Shown here piece by piece: positions 1 to 8,947 of a stretch of 64,000 bases of DNA (positions are counted from its first letter, which is position 1; each line of letters begins with the position of its first letter). The notes under the pieces are model-generated. The model searched no databases, was not told the DNA's origin, and saw only the letters and a program-made list of their open reading frames with translations. Source of the DNA: Marinirhabdus sp963793275 (lineage in GTDB: Bacteria > Bacteroidota > Bacteroidia > Flavobacteriales > Flavobacteriaceae); assembly GCA_963793275.1 (NCBI GenBank), contig CAWBZL010000003.1, positions 558,001-622,000 of the forward strand, given 5' to 3'. A program made the translations under genes and the position numbers.

Positions 1-1
1 T

Positions 2-295
2 GACCTTCGGAATAAGAATATTACCGGAAAACAAGCCGAAGAAGCCTTAGGCAAAGCCGAAATTACCGTAAACAAGAACATGGTGCCGTTTGATGATAAA
101 TCACCGTTTGTGACCAGCGGAATTAGAATAGGAACCGCAGCGATCACTACACGCGGACTTAAAGAAGATGCTATGCAAAAGGTTGTGGCACTCATTGACG
201 AAGCGCTTTCAAACGTTGAAGATGATTCAATTCTTGAAGCTGTGGCACAAAAGGTACATACAATGATGTCTGGTTTGCCCTTATTTAAAGTATAA
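2..295 (+). CDS. glyA: Serine hydroxymethyltransferase, C-terminal part (cut by window start)
   Basis: This is the last 97 codons of a gene that begins before the window. The frame is open from base 2. The protein end carries the GlyA C-terminal domain: a KSPFVTSGIRIGTAAITTRG stretch, in which the Arg contacts the substrate carboxylate in this family, and the usual final helices. The full enzyme is PLP-dependent and converts serine and tetrahydrofolate to glycine and 5,10-methylene-tetrahydrofolate in the cytoplasm. The PLP lysine region is outside the window, so only the family can be assigned. A GNAT gene starts three bases after the stop, so the two are probably co-transcribed. Confidence 0.93.
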   Translation, partial: DLRNKNITGKQAEEALGKAEITVNKNMVPFDDKSPFVTSGIRIGTAAITTRGLKEDAMQKVVALIDEALSNVEDDSILEAVAQKVHTMMSGLPLFKV

Positions 296-298
296 TTT

Positions 299-814
299 GT
301 GGATATTTCAACATTAAAAACAGAGCGTCTGTTACTTCGGAAAATTGAGGTAACAGACGCTTCTTTTTTCTATGAACTTTTCAACAGTAAAGACTGGCTG
401 GAGTTTATAGGTGATAGAAATATAAAAACAATAGCCGATGCCGAAAAACAAATCACAGATAAATATATTCCCAGCTATACCAAAAATGGGTATGGCTCTT
501 ATTTGGTTTTAGATACCGAAACAAAAGTACCCGTTGGAACCTGCGGAATGTATAAACGTGATAATCTAGACTATCCGGATCTGGGATTTGCTTTTTTACC
601 GGAATACTTAGGGAAGGGGTATGGTTTTGAAGCTGGCAGTGCAGTTTTAAAAGAAGCAAAACAAACGCTAGATATCTCTAAAATTCTTGCATTTACGGTG
701 TCTTATAACGTGGCATCCATAAAGCTACTAGAAAAATTAGGCTTTGAGAATTGTGGGGATTATTTTTTTGAAGGGGATGCAAACCCATTGCTCTTATTTG
801 AAAGAGACCTATAA
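299..814 (+). CDS. GNAT family N-acetyltransferase (RimJ/RimL-like)
   Basis: A 171-residue protein starting at GTG, three bases downstream of glyA. It has the RimJ/RimL opening (LKTERLLLRKIEVTDA) and an acetyl-CoA binding motif A around residues 97-115 (FLPEYLGKGYGFEA), where GKGYG is the pyrophosphate loop. Motif B (SYNVASIKLLEKLGFENCG) follows near residue 140. The family moves an acetyl group from acetyl-CoA to an amino group of a protein or small molecule; the substrate cannot be told from sequence. The last six bases overlap the 3' end of the convergent lipoprotein gene. Confidence 0.85.
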   Translation: MDISTLKTERLLLRKIEVTDASFFYELFNSKDWLEFIGDRNIKTIADAEKQITDKYIPSYTKNGYGSYLVLDTETKVPVGTCGMYKRDNLDYPDLGFAFLPEYLGKGYGFEAGSAVLKEAKQTLDISKILAFTVSYNVASIKLLEKLGFENCGDYFFEGDANPLLLFERDL

Positions 815-2209
815 GTTTAAGAAGGCAAGTAGTTGATCTTCCATGCTAGGGTGAAAAATATTGGTGTTACTTTCCATGATTTCACCATTTTTATCAATAA
901 TAAGTGCCTTGCTGTTAGAATTTAATACCAATCTACGCTCAGCATTCTGAACGTCTTCCAGCTGATATTCTTTCATTTTGTTAAAACCAGATACAGAAAC
1001 GGTGTTTCGCCATTTTTTAAAATGTGTATCGGTGTTAATTCCGATAAATTCAAATTCTGGATATTTTGACGATAATTCGGCCACTTTTGAGTGAATATCC
1101 TTAAAATGCTTTACCGATTCCATAGACCAGAAATACAACACGGTTCTTTTGGAAAGAATGCTATGGAGATCCTCCGCTTCATTATCGGTATTTAGAAGTA
1201 AAACATTAGGTATTTTTTGTCCCGGGGTAAGTTTCATGGTAGCTTTTGCCAACGTTTCTAACTCTCTGTGATGCTTTGGATTGGCATCATATTCCTTAAG
1301 AATTTCGATCATCTTTCTGCCGTTTTCAGGATCTTTGGTAGCTAGTAAATACCTACGTGCATTTCTACGTATTAAACTGTTTTTTAAAGAATCGTTGGTG
1401 ATTAAACTATCTATAACTTTTATTTTCCTACTGTTATGAATAAAAGACGTTCTATCTCGTGTTGCTCCGTTTTCATAGGTAGGATACGTAAGGTTGTCCA
1501 GATAAATATCTAAAAATCTATAATACGGATAATACGTACGTAAATTGCTGTTTCCTAAATCTACTTTTTTTCTGTATGCGTAAAAATCTTTTGGAAAATC
1601 TGCATTGGCAACACGCTCTGAATTTCTTGTCAATACCGACGTGTAGAGTTCTTTTTTAGTGTATTCGTTATATTTTATATTGCATCCAGCAATTTTTATG
1701 AACTCTTCTGAAGGCTCATTATTTTTAATGAAATTTTTAAGTTCTTTTTTGTGAACACTATCAAGAGAGTCTAATATTTTGGAAAATTCTTTTGGCGAAA
1801 GTTGGTAATAATCCGGCACTTTTTTTACTTCAGCTTCGTTTTGAAGAAATAATTTCATTAAAAAATTATTCTCTTTAGATCCAATACCGGAGTAGTGGAG
1901 GGATTCATCAAAATGCATTGTATTAACGCGTGCCAGCAAGCTATCACCAGGCTGCAGATAAAACATCTGAAATTCATTATGCTGAAATGTATAAATACCC
2001 GAAACCGGATTTTTGAATTTATAAGAAAAGGTGTTGTCTTCTTTAAGCGCAATAGTATCTATTAAAGCGCCATCTTTAAGAATAACTATATGGTTGGTTT
2101 TTGGATTTACTACTTCGCCCCCAAAATAGGTGTCTCCAGAGCGTTCCTTTTTGGATGAGCAGGAAAATAACAGAATAATAGAAAGTAGAAAAAGTAGATT
2201 TTTAACCAT
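809..2209 (-). CDS. TlpA-like thioredoxin-fold lipoprotein lacking the CXXC motif
   Basis: A 466-residue protein with a lipoprotein signal peptide (lipobox LLFSC at about residue 17). The N-terminal quarter looks like the beta-rich DUF4369-type domain that precedes thioredoxin folds in Bacteroidota (VILKDGALIDTIALKEDNTFSY). A long helical middle follows. The C-terminal 130 residues read as a thioredoxin fold (RTVLYFWSMESVKHF and EFEFIGINTD). Where a redox protein has WCxxC, this one has WSMESV, so it should not do disulfide chemistry. It is probably anchored in a membrane and facing the periplasm. Its 3' end overlaps the convergent GNAT gene by six bases. Function unknown; a binding or scaffolding role is possible. 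Confidence 0.75.
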   Translation of the reverse strand: MVKNLLFLLSIILLFSCSSKKERSGDTYFGGEVVNPKTNHIVILKDGALIDTIALKEDNTFSYKFKNPVSGIYTFQHNEFQMFYLQPGDSLLARVNTMHFDESLHYSGIGSKENNFLMKLFLQNEAEVKKVPDYYQLSPKEFSKILDSLDSVHKKELKNFIKNNEPSEEFIKIAGCNIKYNEYTKKELYTSVLTRNSERVANADFPKDFYAYRKKVDLGNSNLRTYYPYYRFLDIYLDNLTYPTYENGATRDRTSFIHNSRKIKVIDSLITNDSLKNSLIRRNARRYLLATKDPENGRKMIEILKEYDANPKHHRELETLAKATMKLTPGQKIPNVLLLNTDNEAEDLHSILSKRTVLYFWSMESVKHFKDIHSKVAELSSKYPEFEFIGINTDTHFKKWRNTVSVSGFNKMKEYQLEDVQNAERRLVLNSNSKALIIDKNGEIMESNTNIFHPSMEDQLLAFLNL

Positions 2210-2323
2210 AAGCTACGTGCCAACGTGAGAAGCAAAAATAAAGTACTTGAGAGACCTAACTGTTAATTACAGGTTAAAAGGAATATATAAACGTTAATAT
2301 TTCTTCAGTCTATGGTATTTGGT

Positions 2324-2331
2324 TAATTTTG
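2324..2331 (+). promoter_or_regulatory. Putative -7 box for the ABC-F gene
   Basis: TAATTTTG fits the Bacteroidota -7 consensus TAnnTTTG and lies 24 bases before the ATG of the ABC-F gene, in the divergent gap with the TlpA-like gene. No clear TTG box is seen at the expected upstream distance. Confidence 0.45.
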
Positions 2332-2354
2332 CGCCCAATTAAAGAAGAATAGAG

Positions 2355-3980
2355 ATGTTATCAGTTTCCAATTTATCAGTTCAGTTTGGCAAACGTGTTT
2401 TGTTTGACGATGTAAATACAAAATTTGTAACAGGCAACTGTTACGGAATTATAGGCGCCAACGGTGCCGGAAAATCAACTTTTTTAAAAATAATTTCCGG
2501 AAAACAGGATCCAACTTCCGGTAAGGTACATTTGGAATCCGGTAAACGCATGTCCGTTCTGGAGCAGGAGCACAATGCGTACGACGATTACCCTGTACTG
2601 GAAACGGTGGTGCGTGGAAATAAAGAATTATTTTCCATTAAGTCTGAAATTGATAAACTCTACGAAGATTACACAGACGAAAACGCCGAGCGAATAGGAG
2701 AGTTGCAGGTAGCGTTTGAAGAAATGAATGGCTGGAATGCCGATAGCGATGCAGCTGCTTTATTATCAAACCTAGGTGTAGATGCCAGCCACCATTACAG
2801 TATGATGAGCGATCTTGACGGTAAGCAAAAAGTACGTGTATTGTTAGCACAAGCATTATTTGGAAATCCTGATGTTCTTATTATGGATGAGCCTACAAAC
2901 GATCTGGATTACGAAACTATTACGTGGCTGGAAAACTTCCTGGCAAATTACGATAACTGCGTGATCGTGGTATCTCATGACCGTCACTTCCTAGATAGTG
3001 TATGTACGCATATTAGTGATATAGATTTCGGAAAAATTAACCACTTTAGCGGTAACTATACTTTCTGGTATGAGAGTAGCCAATTGGCAGCCAGACAACG
3101 TGCACAACAAAATAAGAAAGCCGAAGACAAGAAAAAAGAATTGGAGGAATTTATCCGTCGTTTTTCTGCAAACGTGGCAAAGAGTAAACAGGCAACCAGT
3201 AGAAAGAAAATGATTGATAAGCTGGATGTTTCAAACATTAAGCCATCCAGCCGAAGATACCCGGCCATTATTTTTGAACGTGAGCGTGAAGCTGGAGACC
3301 AAATTTTAAATGTTGAAAATCTGGAAGCAAAGTTGGATGGAGAGACGCTTTTCAGTAAAATAAATATAAACCTTACCAAAGGGGATAAAGTAGTTCTTTT
3401 TAGTCGCGATTCCCGTGCTACCACGGCATTTTACGAAATTGTAAACGGAAACAAGAAAGCCGATAAAGGCGAATATGCCTGGGGAGTAACCACAAACCAA
3501 AGTTACTTACCATTGGACAATAGTAGCTTTTTTAAAGAAGAAAATGGTGACGATACCCTGGTAGATTGGTTACGCCAATACGCAAAAACCGAAGAAGAAC
3601 GGGAAGAAGTGTATATTCGTGGATTCTTAGGTAAAATGCTCTTCAGCGGAGAAGAAGCACTAAAGAAAAGCAATGTGCTTTCCGGAGGAGAAAAAGTACG
3701 TTGTATGCTTAGTAGAATGATGCTTATGCGTGCCAACGTAGTTATGCTGGACGAACCAACTAATCACTTAGACCTGGAATCTATTACAGCCTTCAACAAC
3801 TCCTTAAAAAACTTTAAAGGAACTGTGCTTTTTACCACGCACGATCACGAATTTGCACAAACTGTAGGGAACCGGGTGATAGAAATTACCCCAAGAGGAG
3901 TGATAGATCGCTACATGACTTTTGATGAATATATGAGCGATAAAAAAATAAAGGAGCAACGGGAAGAAATGTATAGTTAG
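2355..3980 (+). CDS. ABC-F family ATPase, YbiT-like
   Basis: A 541-residue soluble protein with two ABC ATPase domains and no membrane segments, the ABC-F layout. Domain 1 has Walker A GANGAGKS near residue 36 and Walker B VLIMDEPTNDLD. Its signature position reads SDLDGKQKVRVLLAQ instead of LSGGQ, which is typical of the YbiT branch. The linker around residues 235-300 is rich in Lys and Arg, as in the P-site tRNA-interaction motif. Domain 2 has a proper LSGGEKVRCMLSR signature and MLDEPTNHLDLES, but its Walker A (LFSRDSRATT) is degenerate. ABC-F proteins bind the ribosome E site and act on stalled translation. A second ABC-F, EttA, lies at 33.3 kb. The stop codon is inside a heptad repeat. 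Confidence 0.88.
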   Translation: MLSVSNLSVQFGKRVLFDDVNTKFVTGNCYGIIGANGAGKSTFLKIISGKQDPTSGKVHLESGKRMSVLEQEHNAYDDYPVLETVVRGNKELFSIKSEIDKLYEDYTDENAERIGELQVAFEEMNGWNADSDAAALLSNLGVDASHHYSMMSDLDGKQKVRVLLAQALFGNPDVLIMDEPTNDLDYETITWLENFLANYDNCVIVVSHDRHFLDSVCTHISDIDFGKINHFSGNYTFWYESSQLAARQRAQQNKKAEDKKKELEEFIRRFSANVAKSKQATSRKKMIDKLDVSNIKPSSRRYPAIIFEREREAGDQILNVENLEAKLDGETLFSKININLTKGDKVVLFSRDSRATTAFYEIVNGNKKADKGEYAWGVTTNQSYLPLDNSSFFKEENGDDTLVDWLRQYAKTEEEREEVYIRGFLGKMLFSGEEALKKSNVLSGGEKVRCMLSRMMLMRANVVMLDEPTNHLDLESITAFNNSLKNFKGTVLFTTHDHEFAQTVGNRVIEITPRGVIDRYMTFDEYMSDKKIKEQREEMYS

Positions 3981-3987
3981 TAGTTAG
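3974..3987 (+). repeat. Two heptad units across the stop codon of the ABC-F gene
   Basis: TAGTTAG occurs twice in direct tandem. The second half of the first copy contains the in-frame TAG stop of the ABC-F gene. It resembles the longer 7-base arrays elsewhere in the window. Confidence 0.5.
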
Positions 3988-4131
3988 ACGGTAGTACCCA
4001 GCTAAAGCTCCTGATGGTTTACAGGCTATTTCATTAGAGTAAAACTTAAACAAACCTTGGTTTTCAGCGCAGTTAATTATATAAATAAGGAATTTATTTT
4101 CTCTACTATTTCAAATACAATAGATTTGAAG

Positions 4132-4218
4132 ATGACGGAGGCCTTTGAAATAATGGGTGAGATTGTAGACGAAGAACCGCCAAAATCTAAAAAGAAGCAT
4201 CAAAATACATCAGATTAA
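4132..4218 (+). CDS. Possible 28-residue peptide gene
   Basis: This is the only plausible coding content in the 364-base gap between the ABC-F gene and the next lipoprotein. The ATG opens a 28-residue frame that starts MTEAFEIMGEIVDEEPPKSK and ends basic (KSKKKHQNTSD). The same frame stays open for about 39 codons upstream with no ATG, so a non-ATG start or an older, longer gene is possible. It ends five bases before a terminator-like hairpin, which fits a transcribed unit. I do not recognise a family. Confidence 0.25.
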   Translation: MTEAFEIMGEIVDEEPPKSKKKHQNTSD

Positions 4219-4222
4219 TTAT

Positions 4223-4261
4223 AAGAAAGAGACACTCTGCATAAACAGGATGTCTTTTCTT
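4223..4261 (+). terminator. Terminator-like hairpin
   Basis: AAGAAAGAGACA and TGTCTTTTCTT form an imperfect stem of about 11 pairs around a 16-base loop. The 3' arm ends T-rich. It could end the ABC-F transcript or the small frame just before it. No strong poly-T run follows, so this is tentative. Confidence 0.35.
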
Positions 4262-4344
4262 GATGCACTGCATTTCCTAATTTTACACCTTAAACAATAT
4301 TCACCTTCTAAAAAAGTTATATTTTTACCTAAAATTACACTTTA

Positions 4345-5889
4345 ATGAAGTATTTGTATGGATTGGCTTTGTTGGCCAGCGTTGTTTTCTGGAGTTCCTG
4401 TAGAAACGATTTTGAAACAGTTGAAAGCTCAGGAAATCTTGAATTTTCCAGAGACACCGTTTTTTTGGATACTATTATTAGCAATATTGGCTCCAGCACC
4501 TACAATTTAAAAGTATACAATCGTAGCGATGACGATATTAATATTCCTACATTGGGATTGGCTCAAGGCGAAAATTCCAGGTACCGTTTAAACGTAGACG
4601 GCTTACCAGGAAGACAGTTTCAGGATGTTACGGTACTGGCAAACGACAGTATCTTTATATTTATTGAAACTACCTTCGATATTAATAATACCACAACCGA
4701 TAATGAATTTTTATACACGGACCAACTCGTTTTTAACGGTGGTGGCAGTACTCAGGAAGTAGAACTGGTTACTCTGGTAAAAGATGCAGTCTTTTTATTC
4801 CCTGACGATTTAGGAAACGGAATGGTTGAAACACTTACAATTGGTGAAGGAGAGGGAGCATTTGAGATTGAAGGCTTTTTCCTGGAAGATGATGAGCTTA
4901 CATTTACCAATGAGAAACCCTATGTTATTTACGGTTTTGCCGCAGTTCCGGCAGGAAAAACCCTCATTGTAGATGCCGGTGCACGTATCCATTTTCATGC
5001 TAATAGTGGGATTTTGGTCGCCAATACAGGTTCTATGAAAGTGAATGGTGAAGCCAGTACAGATCCGGTAGCCTTAGAAAACGAAGTTATTTTTGTAGGC
5101 GATCGTCTGGAACCTTCCTTTAGTGATATTCCGGGACAGTGGGGCTTTATATGGCTTACTGAGGGCAGTACCAATAACGAGTTTAGCTATACCACCATAA
5201 AAAACGGCCTTTTAGGCATACGTATGGATAGTAATGATGGCGATAGAACGCTAACGCTTAGCAATGTTCAAATTTATAACAGTGCTGTAAATGGCTTGTT
5301 AAGTCTAACAGGGAATATTTATGGAGAAAACGTAGTCATAAACAACAGTGGGCAGTCTTCGTTGGCTTTAGCATTGGGTGGAACGTATAATTTTAACCAT
5401 AGTACGTTCGCAAATTACTGGACCAATAGTTTTAGAGATGCGCCAAGTGTAAGTGTTGCAAACTTTATAAACACAGCAGATGGAGCCATTGCTTCAGATT
5501 TGTTAGAGGCTAATTTTACCAACTGTATTATCTACGGAAATGAACAACGAGAATTAGGTTTTTCAAACGAACCTTCAGTAGCTTTCAACTTTAATCTTAC
5601 CAACTGTTTACTTAAATTTGAAGATCCAAACGGCGATTTTGCTGGCATACCAGAGTATGATTTTATCAACAGCGCGTTGTATACAAATACAGTCTTAAAT
5701 ACAGATCCTGTATTTCAGAATACAAATTTGAATAACTTCAATATTGAGCAGGGTACTTCGGGTGCCGAAGGGATAGGACTTGGGGGAGTAGCACCTGCAA
5801 CAGATTTAAACGGAACGGTTCGCGACAGCAGTAATCCGGATGCCGGAGCATACGAAGCAACAATATTCCCGGACCCGGACGGAGATTAA
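4345..5889 (+). CDS. Surface lipoprotein with right-handed beta-helix character
   Basis: A 514-residue protein with a lipoprotein signal (lipobox WSSC near residue 19, then RNDFE). The first 160 residues are beta-rich, with phrases such as DTVFLDTIISNIGSSTYNLKV, which fit an Ig-like domain. From about residue 200 it becomes Asn- and Gly-rich with a repeated rhythm (IKNGLLGIRMDSNDGDRT, NSAVNGLLSLTGN, FANYWTNSF), as in parallel beta-helix proteins of the pectate-lyase type. The end (AGAYEATIFPDPDGD) resembles the terminal DAGAYE signature of flavobacterial choice-of-anchor proteins. Probably outer-membrane anchored; ligand unknown. It stops next to the convergent peroxidase gene. Confidence 0.75.
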   Translation: MKYLYGLALLASVVFWSSCRNDFETVESSGNLEFSRDTVFLDTIISNIGSSTYNLKVYNRSDDDINIPTLGLAQGENSRYRLNVDGLPGRQFQDVTVLANDSIFIFIETTFDINNTTTDNEFLYTDQLVFNGGGSTQEVELVTLVKDAVFLFPDDLGNGMVETLTIGEGEGAFEIEGFFLEDDELTFTNEKPYVIYGFAAVPAGKTLIVDAGARIHFHANSGILVANTGSMKVNGEASTDPVALENEVIFVGDRLEPSFSDIPGQWGFIWLTEGSTNNEFSYTTIKNGLLGIRMDSNDGDRTLTLSNVQIYNSAVNGLLSLTGNIYGENVVINNSGQSSLALALGGTYNFNHSTFANYWTNSFRDAPSVSVANFINTADGAIASDLLEANFTNCIIYGNEQRELGFSNEPSVAFNFNLTNCLLKFEDPNGDFAGIPEYDFINSALYTNTVLNTDPVFQNTNLNNFNIEQGTSGAEGIGLGGVAPATDLNGTVRDSSNPDAGAYEATIFPDPDGD

Positions 5890-7248
5890 TTAATCGCACC
5901 CTAAGTCTATTCTGGACTGGGGGTCGTTATTAGGAATACAATTTCCGGACAAAACCGAACTTGGTGCATACCTTTCTATATTTGGATCGTACAAGCCGTT
6001 TTCCAGGAAATCTACCAGATTTGTAATTTCTTCTTCGGTTAAATTTAAGGTTCCAAACTGGGAGGCTATTTGTACGTCCGGCACATCTGCATTTTGTTTT
6101 ACACCCCCGTTTTTATACTCCACTACCTGGCGTATGCTGGTTACAGAACCACCGTGACCGTAAAATTTATTCATCTTTAGGTTATATAACGTTGGTACTT
6201 TAAATTTAAAGTCATCTTCGGCACGTCCCGTTACTTCTCCGCGGCCTCTTTGCGTTTCAATATTAAAAGATTTTCTGGCACCGCTGAATATGATGGTTTC
6301 TTCGGGACTAAAATCCAGTAAACCCCAGGCGTGAAATTCGTTCGACTTTAGGGCGGGTCCTGTATGGCACTCAAAACATTTTCCATTATCAAAAAATACC
6401 ATTGCCCCTTTTTTCTGTGCTTCAGTTAAGGCATTGGTATTTCCTTTTAACCATTCCTGCCAGGGTGCCTGGTTTGTTAAGATGGTTCGGTTAAAGGCTG
6501 CAATTGCCAAAGCTCCGTTTATATTGTTATAGCGTTCTTCAACAGGAGACGAGGGGAATGCTGCATCGAAATAACTCTTATAACCAAATTCTTCGGCAAA
6601 TTCCGCATCAATTTTTAATCTGTGCGTAGTTTGTCCTGCAATTCCCTGAGTTTCCAATCCCTGAAATCCGAATAAATTTTCCGGAACCAAAGTGGCGTTT
6701 TGCTGTACAAAAGGCGCATTAATTCCCTGTGCTCCCAAAGCACCATTCCAAAGCGCTACTTCCTGGTAGGCTACATTCAGGAGTGTTGGCGGTTTAATAG
6801 GTTGCACATCTATACTGTCTCTTGGCATGGTAGCCTCGTCCATAGGCATACGCCCTTCCCCTGCAAAACCAAATCCTATGCCTCCTTCGCCAATTCCCTG
6901 GCGGATTCCCGCCGAAAACCCGGACGCTACCGGATGGCAACTGGCACAGGCATATGTATATTTATTATCAGGCATTTTTGGATTTCCCCCTGTAGCAGTT
7001 TCGTGCACCAACAATCTACCCAGACGTACCTTTTCTTTGGTGATAGGATTTAAAGGATCCTGCGGAATACTTGCGTAGTCTTTTTCGTTTGGTAATATAA
7101 AAAACGAAAGGCCTTGATCCTGCGATCGGGATTCGAGTAGTTGTATTAAATTTGCATCTAAGGCTGTTGGTGAATCTGTATAGTCGTCAGATTCACAAGC
7201 AAACAACAAAACTGCTGCGAGGAGCAGAAGTATAATTTTGTATTTCAT
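5890..7248 (-). CDS. Di-heme cytochrome c peroxidase / MauG-family lipoprotein
   Basis: A 452-residue protein with a lipoprotein signal peptide (LLFACESDD at about residue 18). Two heme c attachment motifs are present: CASCH near residue 100 and CFECH near residue 292, one in each cytochrome domain of the bacterial CCP/MauG family. Further family motifs are KVRLGRLLVHE and FKVPTLYNLKMNKFYGHGGS, which sits near the second heme. The family reduces hydrogen peroxide in the periplasm with electrons from small cytochromes, but MauG relatives instead oxidise protein side chains. The lipid anchor suggests a membrane-bound form. The final DLGCD tail holds an extra cysteine. It is convergent with the preceding lipoprotein gene, with no gap. 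Confidence 0.9.
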   Translation of the reverse strand: MKYKIILLLLAAVLLFACESDDYTDSPTALDANLIQLLESRSQDQGLSFFILPNEKDYASIPQDPLNPITKEKVRLGRLLVHETATGGNPKMPDNKYTYACASCHPVASGFSAGIRQGIGEGGIGFGFAGEGRMPMDEATMPRDSIDVQPIKPPTLLNVAYQEVALWNGALGAQGINAPFVQQNATLVPENLFGFQGLETQGIAGQTTHRLKIDAEFAEEFGYKSYFDAAFPSSPVEERYNNINGALAIAAFNRTILTNQAPWQEWLKGNTNALTEAQKKGAMVFFDNGKCFECHTGPALKSNEFHAWGLLDFSPEETIIFSGARKSFNIETQRGRGEVTGRAEDDFKFKVPTLYNLKMNKFYGHGGSVTSIRQVVEYKNGGVKQNADVPDVQIASQFGTLNLTEEEITNLVDFLENGLYDPNIERYAPSSVLSGNCIPNNDPQSRIDLGCD

Positions 7249-7381
7249 TTTTCACTTTGTTAGTCACGTTAAAATTAGGAAAAATTTAACGATTATATAG
7301 AACCTGCACTTCAATTTTCCCATATTTTTTTAAAAAACTTCACCTCTTTTTAATTCAGGGAAAAATTGAAGCCAATCCTTG

Positions 7382-7389
7382 TATCTTTG
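7382..7389 (+). promoter_or_regulatory. -7 box upstream of the alt-GlmU gene
   Basis: TATCTTTG matches TAnnTTTG exactly and lies 62 bases before the ATG. A TTG at 7366 is closer than the usual 17-23 base spacing, so only the -7 part is assigned. Confidence 0.5.
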
Positions 7390-7451
7390 TTTTTCATTCT
7401 GAAATACGTTTCAGCAAGTATATTTCGGTAAGAACATTTCAAATAAACATC

Positions 7452-8627
7452 ATGAATTACATTCTTTTTGACGGCAGCGTGCGCGACCAACTACTCCCTT
7501 TTACATTTACACGTCCTGTGGCAGAAATTCGCGTGGGAATTTTAACCCTACGTGAAAAATGGGAAAAACATTTAGGCTTTACAACCACAACGGTGACCGA
7601 AGATTATCTTTCCAACAAATGGCCTATGGTAGAATTGGAAGAAAATATATTCATAAATGCATCTTTTATTCCTTCTGAAACTTTAGTGAAGCAGGTAAAA
7701 AATTTAACTGAAAATCAAGCCCTTTTCTTTGAAGATGAACCCATCGCTTTTTTCACGATTGAAGGCCAGGAAGTAGATTTCGATACCGTTGAAAAGGTAC
7801 ACTACACGCATAAAGACGTGCTGCGAATTGAACATACCTGGGATATTTTTTCTAAAAATCACGAAGCCATTCAGCGGGACTTCGATCTTATTACCAAAGG
7901 AAGAACATCACAACCCATCCCTGAATTGACTGTAGCTTTCAACAAAGAAAAAATTTTTATTGAAGAAGGAGCCAAACTTACTTTCTGTTCGCTAAACGCA
8001 ACCGAAGGCCCTATTTATATAGGGAAAGATGCCGAAATTATGGAAGGCAGTACGATTAGAGGTCCGTTTGCACTGTGCGAAGGAGCCACCGTAAAAATGA
8101 ATGCTAAAATTTATACAGGCTGTACTGTTGGGCCACACAGTAAAGTAGGAGGAGAACTTAATAATAGCGTTTTAATGGGGTACTCTAATAAAGGACACGA
8201 CGGGTTTTTAGGAAATTCGGTGTTAGGCGAGTGGTGTAATCTGGGAGCAGATACCAACAATAGTAATTTAAAAAATAATTATGCAGAGGTTCGTCTCTGG
8301 GATTATGAAACTAAGGGGTTTGCAAGAACAGGATTACAGTTTTGTGGTTTAATGATGGGCGACCATAGTAAATGCGGAATTAATACAATGTTCAATACAG
8401 GAACCGTTGTTGGGGTGAGTGCTAATATATTTGGAAGTGGTTTTCCCAGAAATTTCATTCCCAGCTTTAGCTGGGGCGGAAGTGCAGGAATGACAACCTA
8501 TAAAACAAATAAAGCGTTTGAAGTTGCCGAAATTGTGATGGACAGACGTGGCATACCATTTACAGAAGAGGACGCTAATATTCTGGAGCACGTTTTTGAA
8601 GAAACTGCGCAGTGGAGGAGAGGCTAA
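7452..8627 (+). CDS. Alt-type GlmU-like nucleotidyltransferase/acetyltransferase
   Basis: A 391-residue protein of the GlmU-related family that Bacteroidota carry in place of classical GlmU. The N-terminal 150 residues replace the usual LxxGxGTRM loop with MNYILFDGSVRDQLLPFTFT, the hallmark of this branch. From about residue 175 to 335 there is a left-handed beta-helix of hexapeptide repeats (IEEGAKLTF, IYIGKDAEIMEGSTIRG), followed by AGMTTYKT. The expected role is making UDP-N-acetylglucosamine for peptidoglycan and lipid A: acetylation of glucosamine-1-phosphate and uridylyl transfer. Substrate specificity of the divergent N-domain cannot be read from sequence. Single gene with its own promoter. 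Confidence 0.88.
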   Translation: MNYILFDGSVRDQLLPFTFTRPVAEIRVGILTLREKWEKHLGFTTTTVTEDYLSNKWPMVELEENIFINASFIPSETLVKQVKNLTENQALFFEDEPIAFFTIEGQEVDFDTVEKVHYTHKDVLRIEHTWDIFSKNHEAIQRDFDLITKGRTSQPIPELTVAFNKEKIFIEEGAKLTFCSLNATEGPIYIGKDAEIMEGSTIRGPFALCEGATVKMNAKIYTGCTVGPHSKVGGELNNSVLMGYSNKGHDGFLGNSVLGEWCNLGADTNNSNLKNNYAEVRLWDYETKGFARTGLQFCGLMMGDHSKCGINTMFNTGTVVGVSANIFGSGFPRNFIPSFSWGGSAGMTTYKTNKAFEVAEIVMDRRGIPFTEEDANILEHVFEETAQWRRG

Positions 8628-8947
8628 AAGGTGCTTTAAAGTATAGTATCTTTTTTAGATCCAATATTTTAAATACTGTGCACGGAATATATATAGTGAG
8701 TTTCTTAAAAGTGTTTGAAATTGTAGATTTAAGTTACATATTCTTGTTACAACGCTATTTCAAAAAGTGTGTTTAATTAATAGAAACCACTACTTGAATC
8801 ATACATTTTAATTTGCAAAATAGATGTTACATGCATCGCAACTCCAGAAGTTTTTGTTGTACATTTAAAAAAAAATAATAAACAAAAGTTAACGAAAATA
8901 AAAGCAAAAATTTGTTCTTTACTAGTTACTTTTAAAAAGCTGCTGCT
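8628..8947. other. 320-base AT-rich gap
   Basis: No reading frame of note on either strand. The last 80 bases are very A-rich and probably carry the promoter of the next gene; TACTTTTA at about 8925 is a weak -7 candidate. No convincing terminator hairpin was seen after the alt-GlmU gene. Confidence 0.4.

Noticed and set aside
3056..3424. 122-residue minus-strand frame inside the ABC-F gene
   Set aside because: It lacks family features and is fully antisense to a conserved gene.
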